DNA of 64,000 bases from Nilaparvata lugens (Eukaryota > Arthropoda > Insecta > Hemiptera > Delphacidae). Positions 47,101-54,906 of the stretch are shown piece by piece. Under the pieces are notes generated by a model. It ran no database searches, was not told where the DNA came from, and saw nothing but the letters and a program-made list of their open reading frames with translations. The number at the start of each line of letters is the position of its first letter. The first letter of the stretch is position 1. The position numbers were made by a program, and so were the translations under genes. The stretch lies in NCBI RefSeq assembly GCF_014356525.2, contig NC_052514.1, forward strand, positions 8,098,837 through 8,162,836. Reading direction: 5' to 3'.

Positions 47101-47524
47101 CAAAAAAGCTCTAACCGTGGATTGAACTTAGATTGAATTTAAGATTAATATTATAAATTATAACTATAGCATCGAATCACAAATGCAGTTTGAAATTAAT
47201 GAGAAATTTTATTTTCCAAATGCTGATGAATAAATGGTTTCTACTCAATCATAAAATGATGCCATTGTTTCTTTCCTAACAATAATTTACCATTATTCTA
47301 TTACCTCATTGAATTTTCCATACTAGGTGATTTCGTAAATGGTACTCTATTGAAACTTTCGTCTCGTTTTCCAGCTCTGCCGCCGTTATACAATGAGATG
47401 GGCGGGTGCTCCCAAAGTCGGCATGAGAACTGTGCTCGTTCATCAACCGGACACACCAATCAGAATCGAGTTTACTGAGCGCAAGTCACTTGCTGACTCA
47501 TCAACTCCATCACCGAGAACCTAA
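26801..47524 (+). CDS. dib: CYP302A1 (disembodied), ecdysteroid 22-hydroxylase, complete nine-exon gene
   Basis: This is a mitochondrial-clan cytochrome P450 of the Halloween group. The family hydroxylates C22 of 2,22-dideoxyecdysone on the route to ecdysone, using adrenodoxin-type electron transfer. Exons: 26801-26822, 30890-31123, 34696-34933, 36294-36472, 38146-38356, 41909-42083, 42684-42932, 44731-44964, 47375-47524. They sum to 1692 nt (563 aa plus stop), all in phase. Motifs: proline-rich PGPR (about residues 67-70), I-helix GGSDT (349-353), ExxR as ESLR (407-410), PERW (461-464) and heme loop FSHGSRVCIA with Cys498. Ala instead of Gly after the heme Cys-Ile also occurs in Drosophila Dib as I remember it. 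LELT-, NGP-W, YVEEVALE and VPIGVGR-type blocks match Dib better than other mitochondrial CYPs. It is longer than fly Dib (about 490 aa), mainly at the N-terminus. Other mitochondrial CYPs (301, 314, 315) seem less likely. Confidence 0.9.
27041..27228. repeat. MITE family C copy in dib intron 1
   Basis: Ends AAGCTGGATTTACACCAAAG / complement, with both arms of the TTAATCCTTATAG type. Confidence 0.85.
27395..27962. repeat. large foldback in dib intron 1
   Basis: Outer arms: AGCCAAGGAACATTTTGGTA and complement (arms about 150 bp, including GCAGGATCCTGTATACTCAT). Inner arms: TGTAGTACAAAGTAAGGCAA and complement. 27538-27610 carries the CATGTTTCGGCTACTAATGC motif of a Penelope-like terminus. Confidence 0.75.
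28090..28900. other. dib intron 1 DNA without recognised features
   Basis: AT-rich. No repeat family recognised. Confidence 0.4.
28902..29670. repeat. element H (ACTTTCCTTGCC transposon), one end missing
   Basis: Begins ACTTTCCTTGCCCTATTACC and contains TTAAGGTACCCCAATTTCTA, a TG-rich stretch, CAAGATGGCGGATAAAATGG and CTGGTGACAGG-type blocks. It is the reverse of 37119-37928 and 43491-44327 but lacks the CTGGTGTGGCGC end. Confidence 0.75.
29743..30585 (-). mobile_element. Helitron-like element, candidate
   Basis: Read on the minus strand the element ends GGCGAGCGAAGCGAGCCTGA then CGGCTAG followed by T: a GC-rich hairpin-prone stretch about 10 nt before a terminal CTAG, the Helitron 3' signature. 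The far end carries CACTCACTCACTGACTGACT next to (TA)n. A 90-bp internal duplication (GATCAGCGGGCTCGCTTCGC twice, 29832 and 29924) is present. No Rep/helicase is encoded. Confidence 0.5.
30584..30650. repeat. (TA)n microsatellite
   Basis: Roughly 60 bp of alternating TA just past the CAGT tetranucleotide run. Confidence 0.9.
30890..31123 (+). CDS. dib: dib exon 2 (presequence, linker and PGPR hinge)
   Basis: This exon is 234 nt, phase 1 to 1, with acceptor TTGAACAG and donor GTGAGT. It encodes FVRTWRSVVIRTASSN, a Ser/Pro-rich linker, then KPFNTIPGPRSFSFLG. The frame is closed by TGA at 30883 just upstream, so the start codon must come from an earlier exon. Open frames in other registers here are shadows. 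Confidence 0.85.
31473..31702. repeat. foldback MITE with duplicated core, dib intron 2
   Basis: Arms CTTATTATTAAATCACTTTT and GGAAAAAACGACTAGCAGTC with complements. The centre repeats TTGGACAACTAGTTGTCCAG-like palindromes twice. Confidence 0.8.
31710..32440. other. dib intron 2 DNA without recognised features
   Basis: AT-rich. No recognised repeat. Confidence 0.4.
32440..32935 (-). mobile_element. non-LTR reverse transcriptase C-terminal fragment
   Basis: Minus-strand frame reads SVVRPAMLYGTETWPISKKQ, EMRMLRWMCGVTRRDKIRNE and TRMRWFGHVQRREEDYVGRR, the thumb and C-terminal region shared by many invertebrate LINE proteins. The palm with YADD is absent. 5'-truncated relic in dib intron 2. Confidence 0.8.
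32990..34205. other. dib intron 2 DNA with a Penelope-like terminal fragment
   Basis: 33705-33815 carries AGGGCTACTTTTAATATAAA, CGTGTTTCGGCTGTTAG and ACTCAGATTTATATTTTTAT as a small inverted pair. The rest is AT-rich and unrecognised. Confidence 0.5.
34210..34385. repeat. MITE family C copy in dib intron 2
   Basis: Ends AGCCGCGTTTACACCAAAGT / complement, flanked by TAA on each side. It lies about 310 bp from the exon 3 acceptor. Confidence 0.85.
34696..34933 (+). CDS. dib: dib exon 3
   Basis: This exon is 238 nt, phase 1 to 2, between TTTTCAG and GTAAGTG. It encodes KYDKDQHMETYYKFYKEFGE then IVREDV, followed by MRYSHMVLEKYR and YASGGILPS. The FGEIVRE block and the P-R-SH-AL-YR pattern are those of mitochondrial P450 helices A to B. 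Confidence 0.92.
34940..35495. other. dib intron 3 DNA without recognised features
   Basis: Very AT-rich. No recognised repeat. Confidence 0.4.
35500..35893. repeat. element I copy, dib intron 3
   Basis: ATCGGGGCACCGAGCTTCGC to ATTGCTCGCTTAATATAATA. Close to the 3960-4375 copy over its full length. Confidence 0.8.
36294..36472 (+). CDS. dib: dib exon 4
   Basis: This exon is 179 nt, phase 2 to 1, between AATCTAACAG and GTGAGT. It encodes NGPAWYALRKKFQKSL (the NG-eW-R-R-Q helix C block) through EVARLFME. Trp and Arg of helix C, which contact the heme propionate in P450s, are present. Confidence 0.92.
36660..36803. repeat. MITE family A copy nested in element I
   Basis: Ends CCCGGTTGCACAAAAGCCGG and GGCTTTTTTGCAACCGGCAC. 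Same host site as at 6380. Confidence 0.8.
37119..37928. mobile_element. element H, full copy
   Basis: CTGGTGTGGCGCACTCACAC then ACTTTCCTTGCC at one end and GGCAAGGAAAGT at the other, with a subterminal ACTTTCCTTACC/GGGCAAGGAAAGT hairpin and an internal CA-rich run. Candidate non-autonomous DNA transposon; no coding region. Confidence 0.75.
38146..38356 (+). CDS. dib: dib exon 5
   Basis: This exon is 211 nt, phase 1 to 2, between TTTGCAG and GTTAGT. It encodes LTSLVAFDERFHAFSEAEM, then RPDSRSSRLMGSA and LWRLFPQLSKAW ending YVEE. Helix E-F region. The SRSSRLM-A pattern is a Dib-like feature. Confidence 0.92.
38832..39004. repeat. MITE family O (GGTGCGTACAGATATACGCG foldback), dib intron 5
   Basis: Near-perfect arms AAAGGTGCGTACAGATATAC ... 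CACTTTTAATCAGCTGAT and complement. A second copy at 59333-59762 is split by a SINE. Confidence 0.85.
39081..39690 (-). pseudogene. hAT transposase C-terminal relic, split by a SINE and frameshifted
   Basis: Minus strand: AYLVENYLTGAFIEKA, then (after the SINE) NYVIHLVLTIPAT, a frameshift, and SASAERTFSVLKRIKKHYEF, NRLNGLASLCIEEQYF, ending DRRIE-stop at 39081. The (S)ASAERTFS-LKRIK and RLNGLA-L-IE motifs are those of the hAT dimerisation domain. The N-terminal and catalytic parts were not found. Lies in dib intron 5. Confidence 0.8.
39331..39582 (-). mobile_element. second tRNA-derived SINE (family S2) inside the hAT relic
   Basis: Minus strand begins GGAGTGATCCGTGGTCTAGT (A-box-like), B box GGTTCAATCCC, then a CACTCCCGTGTTATCGGATG body shared in part with family S1. 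It is flanked by a perfect 12-bp target duplication TGCTTTTTCAAT (39319-39330 and 39583-39594). Confidence 0.88.
39700..40330. other. dib intron 5 DNA, ATTGCATGC repeats
   Basis: TTAATTGCATGCAATTAATA and TGCATGCGATTACGCATGCA palindromes at 40188-40330. Otherwise unrecognised. Confidence 0.5.
40340..40626. repeat. element G, partial copy
   Basis: Shares ACTGATTTATGATGCATTAT to CACCTCACTTTGTTCGGTAA with 23752-24154; the left part is missing. Confidence 0.7.
40880..41258. repeat. MITE family F copy, dib intron 5
   Basis: Ends TACAGTGAGGTCCACGTTAT and AACGTGGACCTCACTATGG. Confidence 0.85.
41289..41533. repeat. GC-rich MITE with GTGCGTACA ends
   Basis: Begins GGTGCGTACAGACTTTCGC and ends GCGCGTATATATGTACGCAG. 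The GC-rich interior with GAGCGGGGGCGGAGCG-type runs is unlike its surroundings. Ends resemble family O. Confidence 0.65.
41909..42083 (+). CDS. dib: dib exon 6 (I-helix)
   Basis: This exon is 175 nt, phase 2 to 0, between TTTTGTTTTCAG and GTGAGT. It encodes VALEQIAKKM, STLESYLRL and ends with DITGMIVDLLLGGSDT. Asp and Thr of the oxygen-activating I-helix motif are intact. Confidence 0.93.
42288..42472 (+). mobile_element. SINE S1, 5'-truncated, dib intron 6
   Basis: Starts near the B box (TTCGAATCCCGACC) and keeps TTTTCGGATGGACACGTTAA through CAGCCTGGTCAC. Confidence 0.75.
42512..42580. repeat. one end of MITE family B, dib intron 6
   Basis: GTTTCCGAGCTCGGGATTTA through TTTAAACAGCTGGAGTCAGA; no partner arm found. 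Confidence 0.75.
42684..42932 (+). CDS. dib: dib exon 7 (K-helix, ExxR)
   Basis: This exon is 249 nt (83 codons), phase 0 to 0, between TTCAG and GTGAGT. It encodes MSYLLHNLSRHPAVQEKI, then YTSQVIRESLRINPVAIGIG and VMSGYHVPKF. The ExxR pair (ESLR) is intact. Confidence 0.93.
43105..43366 (+). mobile_element. SINE S1 copy, dib intron 7
   Basis: GTGGCTGTAGTCGAGTGGAT (duplicated start: GTAGTGGCTGTAGTGGCTGT), a B box one base off consensus (AGGTTCGAATCCA), and the CACTCCCGTGTTTGGGATGA body to CAGGTCAATCC. Confidence 0.8.
43491..44327. mobile_element. element H, full copy, dib intron 7
   Basis: CTGGTGTGGCGCACTTACAC start, GGGCAAGGAAAGT end, (CA)n at 44150-44190. The exon 8 acceptor is about 400 bp downstream. 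Confidence 0.8.
44731..44964 (+). CDS. dib: dib exon 8 (PERW and heme-binding loop)
   Basis: This exon is 234 nt, phase 0 to 0, between ATTTGTCAG and GTCAGT. It encodes VSQNQVACRLPQYF, DDPLEFRPERW and IPFSHGSRVCIAKKVAE. The Cys is the heme thiolate. The donor is followed within about 15 nt by a 480-bp TTC-rich tract, so long low-complexity open frames that start in this exon are artefacts. Confidence 0.93.
44979..45455. repeat. (TTC)n tract, about 480 bp, at the start of dib intron 8
   Basis: Almost pure pyrimidine on the + strand with occasional TTCTC and TTCG interruptions. Begins about 15 nt after the exon 8 donor. Long open frames in all registers are artefacts of the repeat. Confidence 0.97.
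45946..46479. repeat. element K copy, dib intron 8
   Basis: From AATAGTTATTTGTGCAACTA and GCCCGAGCCGTAGGCGAGGG to GTGCACAAATGGTCACTTTT. The reverse of 52749-53339. 45612-45945 is also GC-rich and palindromic (GCGTAATGCGCG) and may belong to it. Confidence 0.7.
46485..46793 (-). mobile_element. non-LTR reverse transcriptase C-terminal fragment, dib intron 8
   Basis: Two overlapping minus-strand frames read FKLLYGMEAWTLKKSNLKSI, EAFEIWC and then RRMWRIPWSAEVTNRNVFL, YLGHVMRDDKYELLRLIM, a LINE C-terminal signature with one frameshift. Bounded by element K and MITE A. Confidence 0.8.
46794..46941. repeat. MITE family A copy, dib intron 8
   Basis: Well preserved palindrome: AGCCGGTTGCACAACAGCCG / complement. 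Confidence 0.88.
47375..47524 (+). CDS. dib: dib exon 9 (C-terminus and stop)
   Basis: This exon is 150 nt behind the acceptor GTCTCGTTTTCCAG. It encodes LCRRYTMRWAGAPKVGM, VLVHQPDTPIRIEF and a Ser/Thr-rich tail ending in TAA at 47522-47524. MG-rT-L-n-PD-PI-I-F is the usual terminal block of mitochondrial CYPs. No convincing polyA signal lies close by. AATAAA at 48804-48809 is one candidate. Confidence 0.9.
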   Translation, partial: LCRRYTMRWAGAPKVGMRTVLVHQPDTPIRIEFTERKSLADSSTPSPRT

Positions 47525-47775
47525 GGAAAAACACAGGAGGTCAACTTCTGCTATATTTGAACATTACAGTTAGGAATCATAATTTTACGAGATAACTTAG
47601 TTCATAAGTAATCGAGAAATGTTTTAGAATTATCCATGTTATTCTTTAAGAGTAGAGTAATTATTTTAATCCTAGGCATGATTGATTAGTAGAGAAACAC
47701 GTTGATAAGGGATTTGATAGGATAAATCTGGTTGCTAATTTGTATCGGTCCTTCATGGTATCATTTGACTTGTAG

Positions 47776-48172
47776 CATAGCCACCTCTAATACAAGGCCC
47801 CGGCCTACGATGTTGCAACGTCGCAGTGTAGGCCTAGAATCTAATACATGATTGGTGAAAAAGATTTTCAAAATATCAGCTGATCTTTTTCACCAATCAT
47901 GTATTAGATTCTAGGCCTACACTGCGACGTTGCAATATCGTAGGCCGCGGCCTTGTATTAGAGGTGGTAGCTATCATAGCCACCTCTAATACAAGGCCAC
48001 GGCCTATGATATTGTTACGTCGCAGCGTAGGCCTAGAATCTAATACATGATTGGTGAGAAAGATCAGCTGGTATTTTTTAAAATCTTTTTCACCAATCAT
48101 GTATTAAATTCTAGGCCTACACTGCGACGTTGCAATATCGTAGGCCGGGGCCTTGTATTAGAGGTGGCTATG
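47776..48172. repeat. two tandem foldback MITEs (family L) just downstream of dib
   Basis: 47776-47970 and 47975-48172 are each palindromic: CCACCTCTAATACAAGGCC ends, CTAGGCCTACACTGCGACG arms, AATCATGTATTAGATTCTAG centre. The second may have inserted into, or been duplicated from, the first. Confidence 0.88.
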
Positions 48173-48947
48173 TAGCTATGCTTGTAGTGTATCTCCAGAA
48201 TTTTATTTCGTATGGTATTCAATTATTCTGTTAGATAAGTAAGTTGAAGAAGAATTTGGAAATTTTTTTAGCCTAATCAACGCTATTCCTTAGAATAAGA
48301 ACTGTAAAATACATTTTATACTAGATATGTAAGTTTATAATGGATAGGAGAATATTTTATATAGGTAAATGCTATAGGCTACATAAGATTAGGGTATAAA
48401 TGTATAAATTTTAGTAGGAGATTAAGTTCACTACTTCGATGAAAAAAAGTTTTAAATTGTTACACCCTGAGATTAGAGCTAGGTTCATTCTTCTCAAGGA
48501 TCCAGAGGCTGATAACATGTACATACAGGATTAGGAATTTATAGGTTTATTACAATTTTAGGTTTAATGAAGTTTTAGGTTAATTGGTTTATCTATCTAT
48601 TTTAATAGGATATTAAACTCAGCACATTGGAAAGCTTTGATGTTACTTCCTGAGATTAGAGCTGGAAACTCAATTCTTCTCTTGAATCTCAGGTTGATAA
48701 CATATTAGAGAATCATTTTTTGATCAATTAAGGTAGTTTCGTAAGAGTAGAAATAGGGGACTTTTCTAGAATCTAGGCTGTAACAATGAAGTAAATTCTT
48801 CTGAATAAATTGATATCATTCCTTGAGATAAGAGCTAGGCAAAGTACAGGTCCTTTCATATTTTAATAGAAGCTGAAGACTTTTGAAATATTCCTAAATT
48901 AATCAACGTTTTTCCCTAAAATTAGTACTAGGTATTTTCGTGGTGTT

Positions 48948-49404
48948 GTTAAACTTTCACTTCCTTTATCTGTGCACAATTGGATATTTTGATCCAGAGT
49001 TTTTGTTCGATTTTTATTTTTTCTTGTCTTCTTAGTTTTTGAATCACGTGTCTGGAACGAGAGACTCGTAGTAAACGAGAGATTGGTTGAAAGGTGGAAT
49101 CCAGATGCAAGATACGTATCCAACCGCACTTTTTCTCTTGGTACGCCTGTAATTTTTGGGGCCGGAGTTTTGATTTTGGGGGCCGAATACTACAGGATTT
49201 TTCGATTGGAAGCGAGCTTCCTCTCGCTTCGGAAAAAAACGAGAAAAAGTTATTTTTCCAAACAAACTCTCATTTACTACGAGTCTCTCGTTCCACAGAC
49301 ACGCGATTCAAAAACTAAGAAGACAAGAAAAAATAAAAATAGAGCAAAAACTCTTGATCAAAAAATCCAATAATTATACACAGATGAAGGAAGTGAAAGT
49401 TGAC
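48948..49404. repeat. foldback element, about 450 bp
   Basis: Arms of about 150 bp: CTTTCACTTCCTTTATCTGT, TTCTTGTCTTCTTAGTTTTT and ACGAGAGACTCGTAGTAAAC with complements near 49255-49404. Confidence 0.8.
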
Positions 49405-49728
49405 CAACACCAATGAAAACTCTGAGAGTGCATAACTTGCAACTCCAAATATTTATTAGCACTAGTAGAGATGACATAATTCATTGTTTTATGGTACTAG
49501 GTAATATGTTTCACACTGGACATTCATGTTTATAATGGATTAGAAAATGTTTTCAGATATATAGATGTTATATAAAATTAGGATAATTCTACTAGCAGAT
49601 TAAGTTGACTTCTTTGAGTGTTTCAAGATGAAAATTATTACAATTTATAGGTTATTTACAAGTTTATTTATCTATTTCAAGTATCTATCTATTTTACTAG
49701 GATATTAAGTTCAACATTTTTATGGTTG

Positions 49729-49914
49729 AAGCTGCGTTTACACCAAAGTTATTAACAAAATGTTAATTTTTCCGTCCTTATAGATTCTATTAGATTGGAC
49801 GGATTTTGACAAACACATATGTTCATCATGTGTATAAGTTAGGTTCAATCTAATAGAATCTATAAGGACGGAGAAATAAATATTTTGTTAATAACTATTG
49901 TGTAAACGCAGCTT
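49729..49914. repeat. MITE family C, variant arms
   Basis: Both arms carry the TTTTTCCGTCCTTATAG version. Confidence 0.88.
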
Positions 49915-50870
49915 TAAGATGCTACTTCCTGAGGTTAGAGCAAGGGACTCAATACTCTCAAATCTCAGGTTGATAACATATTAGAGAATAATTAATATTG
50001 ATCAATAAGGTAGAAGATTAGAACTAGGCTAGGTATTCAATTATTTTTCTAGAAACTTAGGTTGATTACGATGTAGGAAATAATTTTAAATAATTCAAGG
50101 TTAGACTAGACTATGTATTGAAACTGACAAGATCGTCGAAACGATCTAGTAAACGAAATAGTATCGGTTGAAACAGATTTTTGAAATATTCTTAGATAAA
50201 TCGAGGTTGAGCCCTGACATAAAACTTAGGCAAAATAATATTTTTCCATATTAAGAATTGACTCGATATTGAATTTGAAATGATTTTTAGATGAATCAAT
50301 GTTTCCATGAGATCAGGATATCACGCTATTTTACTAGACGTGAAGGAAGTTTATGAACAATTTTGAATACTTTTAGAATGATATTCATCTGATATCAGAG
50401 CTACGCAACTTATTATATTATTTTCCAAGAAGATTGAGATAAAACATAAGAAATACCTTCAGATGAACCAGGATTTTCATAATTGGGCTTTGACAGGCAA
50501 ACCTTTATAAAATGGAATCTAGCAATATAGAACTTATGAAATGGAATTAAACTTGAATCTGGAATGGAATTGAATAACAGGAATATTAATGGAACAAGCA
50601 ATATAGTATAAAATTAATAAGATTGTCTTAAGATACAACCTGGCAAGTATTTTCTAAAAGTATTTTTCTACAAGAAAAATAAGTTGATACCGTATTACAA
50701 ATTACTTTCAGATGAATCGAGCTCATCCTCTATGATTCGAACTAGGTATAGAAAAATGATTACGTGTTTTTTAGGAAATGAAGTTCATACAAATTTGAGA
50801 TATTTTCAGATCAATCGAGTGTTTTCCTGAAATTGGAACTAGACAAGAAAATTCTTCTGTAGAATAAATG

Positions 50871-52083
50871 CACTATAATGGATTGGTATATCTTTTAGAT
50901 AAATCAATATTATTCATAATATTATACATTTCAGCCATTTCATTTTCATTTATTCATAGACAATAGATACAATACAGGTAATAAGATACAATTCAGTAAA
51001 ATATAGTAGTCTAGTTGATCCCTCAATTTGAAAGACATTCAAAATAAATAAATTGTACTAACATGAATATCGTAGTTTAGATAGGTTATTATGTTTTTAT
51101 ATTCCTAATATTTTTAAATACAATTTTGTAGCATTATCTTCATATTTTTGAATACAGTATTCGAATTGCTTACTGTTCATTCATATTGTTTTAAGTGTAA
51201 AACGTCTATTTTAGCTAGTTATGTATCGTTAAGTGTATCTGATTGAATTATTGTAATTGACTTTTTTAGAGTTCCTAAAACTAAATTTCAATGTTTGTCA
51301 TTTTAATTAAATATATGATTCCTATACCCAAACTTTTGATTTGCTAACTTATTCTATTCTCCTATCCACCTCAATATCTGTACGGTTGATATATAGTAGA
51401 ATGAATGGTATTGAAGAATCTAAATTCAAAAATCTACTCTGTGAAAATAATTGAGGACTGAAAATTTTGTGAAGTGAACAACTACAAGACTCAACCTATT
51501 TCGGACTATGTGTAACCTTATCTAAATTTGGGAGAGGAATATCACAAGGTTGCCTTATTTTTTCTCTCCCTATAATTTTATGATGCACTTTGTATGAATC
51601 AATAAAGAATATTGAATTCAGAAATCGATCGATTAATTCTTCACTATCCAGTTCAATTTTAATTCAGAGTTCAAATTCAAACCCATTCTCAAAGCTCAAT
51701 CACTCTCTCTTTCTCTCTCTGGGTTATGTGGCAGAAAGGAGTCCCAACTCAGTTCTAATAATTCAAATTTCAAATTCTTTATTTTCTACAATAACAAGAA
51801 ATGTCTGTATATCGCAGTCGTCATAAGTACAAATATATACACATAGGTAACATGTTTTTTGTATTTAGTTATAAAGGCATATAATCAAACAACCAATCTC
51901 TCTCTCACTTGTTCCTCTCTCCACTTGTTTGTTAATGTCAAATAACAAAATCGAATCCAATCTCACTCGAAAGCAATATTTCCCAAGAATTTTCCTCTCA
52001 CACCCCCTTCCTACTCCTTTCCTCAACCCTTTCACTCGCCTTTTCCCCTCCTCTCTTCCAAATCGAACGTAATACAAAAACAA
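50871..52083. other. intergenic DNA
   Basis: 51520-51610 (TTTGGGAGAGGAATATCACA ... AATAAAGAATATT) repeats 26275-26370. The rest is AT-rich with TC runs near 51700 and 51890-52050 and no recognised gene. Confidence 0.45.
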
Positions 52084-52617
52084 CTATAGTGACGTACACG
52101 TTATAATGGCAGAATTTGATTAACTCTAATCCTTGTGTTGCTATCCTTGTCTATCATTCAACAAAGCAGATAGCGCTATCTTTTTCCAGCTCCTTAACGT
52201 TCCTGATAACTTTTCAACAATCTAGAAATTCAACTAACAAAATATTTTATCTGAGTTATGAAAATTTATTATTCAATCATTAAAAAATATTCTCTTGACG
52301 AATAAAATAGATCTTCAAAGATCTTAAAAGATCTTCAAAACTTGCTTTGGCAGTTCATAATACTAAAATTAACGAATAAGATATAATTGATTATTTCAAA
52401 CCAGGATGAACAGTTAATATCACATCAGATATATGATATTTTATTATATTATGTGTTAAAGAGCAATTATGGGATATCATCCTTGTGCTCTCATATGTAT
52501 CTTAAACAAATATACCGGTATCAGCTATTCTCTATACAAAACAGTGGCAAGGCAGAGAAACTGCAACACTGTTCAGCTATCTTTCTTCACTGCCATTATA
52601 AAGTGGACCTCACTATA
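52084..52617. repeat. MITE family F copy
   Basis: Ends CTATAGTGACGTACACGTTA and TAAAGTGGACCTCACTATA. Confidence 0.8.
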
Positions 52618-52618
52618 C

Positions 52619-53663
52619 CCAATCAGAAAGATCAATCCCAACTTCACCCATGTCTAAAGACTGTTATGGCCGGTTTCCGAGCTCGGGATTTAGCTAAGTT
52701 CTAGACTTTAAACAGCTGGATTCAGAAAATTGGTTTTTCCTAGAGATACCTTGAAAAGTGACCATTTCTGCACTGATTGCAGGCCGCAAAGAATCACTTT
52801 TCCGCACTAGTGCGCACTAGTGGAGTACTTTGCGTACTCCAGATTTGCAGCATGACAACGCAAAATAGTTAGTAGGTTGATGGAGCACCAGTGCAGCAAA
52901 ATCAAAATTAAGTTGGTAACTGCACTCATAGTGAGGCCCACGTTATAATGGCAGTGGAGAACAGCGTTGCCTTGCCATTATGTCCTTCATTATAGTCATT
53001 TCAATGCTTACATACATAACCCCCTTCAAGCAGTCACATAATTCTCATTGAATTACTAATCATTATAATTAAGTTATTATTATTCAATTTTAATAAATTA
53101 AGGTTTCTATTAATAATAAAATTACACAGAAAACCTTTGATGGATTTCAGGGATTTTACCCATAATTACCCACTTCTCATATTCAATGGATACTGTAGGA
53201 AAAATTTAATGTGAAATACGTGCGCAAAGTTCGTTTGCTGCACTCAAGAAACCATTCCGCCCTCGCCTACGGCTCGGGCATAAACGTTTCTTTCGGTGCA
53301 GCAAACTGTCACTTTGCGCACTAGTTGCACAAATAACTATTCCAAAACGGGGCGTAGTCGCAGTTTTTATGATAATCTTTATTTTCTCATTTCTATAATA
53401 TTGAAAACGTTTTTCCTTGACGAAATGGAACATTCCTAAATGATTCAAAATAGCTGAAACTTTACACTATTTTATTTTGTGTTCAATTTTCTAGTTTTTC
53501 GAAATTTAATTTAAACGTGGACTGCGACTACGTCCCGTTTCGGAAAGCCAATTTTCTGACTCCAGCTGTTTAAAGTCTAGAACTTAGCTGAATCCCGAAC
53601 TCGGAAACCGGCCCTAACAGTCTTTAGGCATGGGTGAAGTTGGAATTGATCTCTCTGATTGGG
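52619..53663. mobile_element. nested foldback: outer palindrome, MITE B, element K
   Basis: Outer arms CCCAATCAGAAAGATCAATC ... AAAGACTGTTA (52619-52667) pair with 53614-53663. Directly inside are the two ends of a MITE B (52668-52740, 53340-53614). Inside that is element K (52749-53339), itself holding a remnant of a MITE F end (52928-52975). Confidence 0.75.
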
Positions 53664-53759
53664 ATCAGAATTAAAATCGAACTAGATACTACAGAATTGA
53701 TCGAATCTATGATGAACTTGGCTAGATCTCGAGCTCGGAAACCGCGGCCCTAAATGATC

Positions 53760-54536
53760 GCTGGACAACCGGCGTCCATAACGCTCAAAAACTAACGATC
53801 CCATTTTATGCTATAGTGAGCAGATTCACTGCCAGTGGGCATTGATTGAATGGGAAGCATTGTTGCCACTTTCACCGAATACTGATAGTTTCAAGTGAAT
53901 ACTTAAATCTAAACTTAGCTCATCCATTAGTAGTACAACAGACCAGCACGAGTTTTAAGCTAACACCAAAGCTGCAACAGCAAACAACAAAACCCGAGAA
54001 TTTTATATAGATCCTCCCTTCCTTCTACTATCAACTGTACTTCTTTTTTTCCGCTTATAATCTGCCAACTTCTAGTCTAACAGAAGCGGCTTGACTTCTA
54101 ATATTCGTCTACTGTAGAGCAAACCTAGCTCGGCACCCCTGCCAAAATTCAACTCCGCTTCATAGCGTGTTTGAATTGTTTCGCTTTTGAACAATTTATA
54201 TCTCTGTGTCTCTATCCATATATCTCCTCGTGTCTCTGTGTATATATATGTGTGTATCCATATACTATATATCTTTGTGTCTCTGTTTATATACATATAT
54301 CATCATCAACATCTAGTACATTTGTCTCTCTCTCTCTATTTTCATCCTCTCTCTCACTCAGTTCGAGACTACTAAAAATATTATCAGCTTAATTATCTTT
54401 GTATAATCTCCGTCATCAAGACCCGCTCCTCGCCTGGTCTATTCCCTCTGTGTTGTTCTCTGGCTCACAGTGCCAGTGCGGTAAAGAATAGAGTCTTATC
54501 GGTTGCGAAACGCTAACCTAACCTCAAAGATTAGAT
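53760..54536. other. possible 5' region of the unidentified gene
   Basis: More complex and GC-richer than its surroundings, with pyrimidine runs (TCTCTCTCTC at 54328-54356). No TATA box or initiator stands out. Confidence 0.3.
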
Positions 54537-54599
54537 ATGGAACGTCCGGCCTTCTGGAGAGTACCCAATTACATAAGGGAACATCAGGTCGATGATTTG
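54537..54599 (+). CDS. candidate first coding exon of an unidentified gene
   Basis: ATG followed by 21 open codons (MERPAFWRVPNYIREH...) ends at a consensus donor, TTG then GTGAGT at 54600. The local base composition (GC-richer, complex sequence) stands out from the AT-rich surroundings, as does the 100 bp upstream, which could be 5'UTR. I do not recognise the protein and found no continuation in 54.6-64 kb, so the gene would run off the right edge. It may be a chance open stretch. Confidence 0.4.
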
Positions 54600-54906
54600 G
54601 TGAGTTCAATCTATGTTAAATTAATTTAATAATACATTCATAGTTTCATTCATATTTATTTATTTATCATACTGTGTACAAATACTTGACATGAGGAAAG
54701 GCACAACAGGCTCATGCCCAAAATGTTTCAATTATGGTAATTATTATAAATGGTATCTCGTCGATTTGATGAGTTTTAAAATTGTGTGAGAAAGGTTCAT
54801 TCACTGAGATTTATATGTTTTTTTCTGATGGGTTTTTGATATTGATGATGTGGTGACTGTGTCATATTTATTTATTTATTTGTTATTCATTAATATTAAT
54901 TAACCA

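Larger units (their letters stand above)
48270..50870. repeat. field of degenerate direct repeats downstream of dib
   Basis: A core close to TTCCTGAGATTAGAGCTAGG, often preceded by TTTCAGATGAATCGAG, recurs about 13 times (near 48288, 48470, 48653, 48820, 48908, 49933, 50015, 50205, 50305, 50393, 50478, 50735, 50830), mostly 85-180 bp apart. It is interrupted by the foldbacks at 48948-49404 and 49729-49914. No coding potential seen. It could be dib 3'UTR or an old satellite. Confidence 0.6.
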
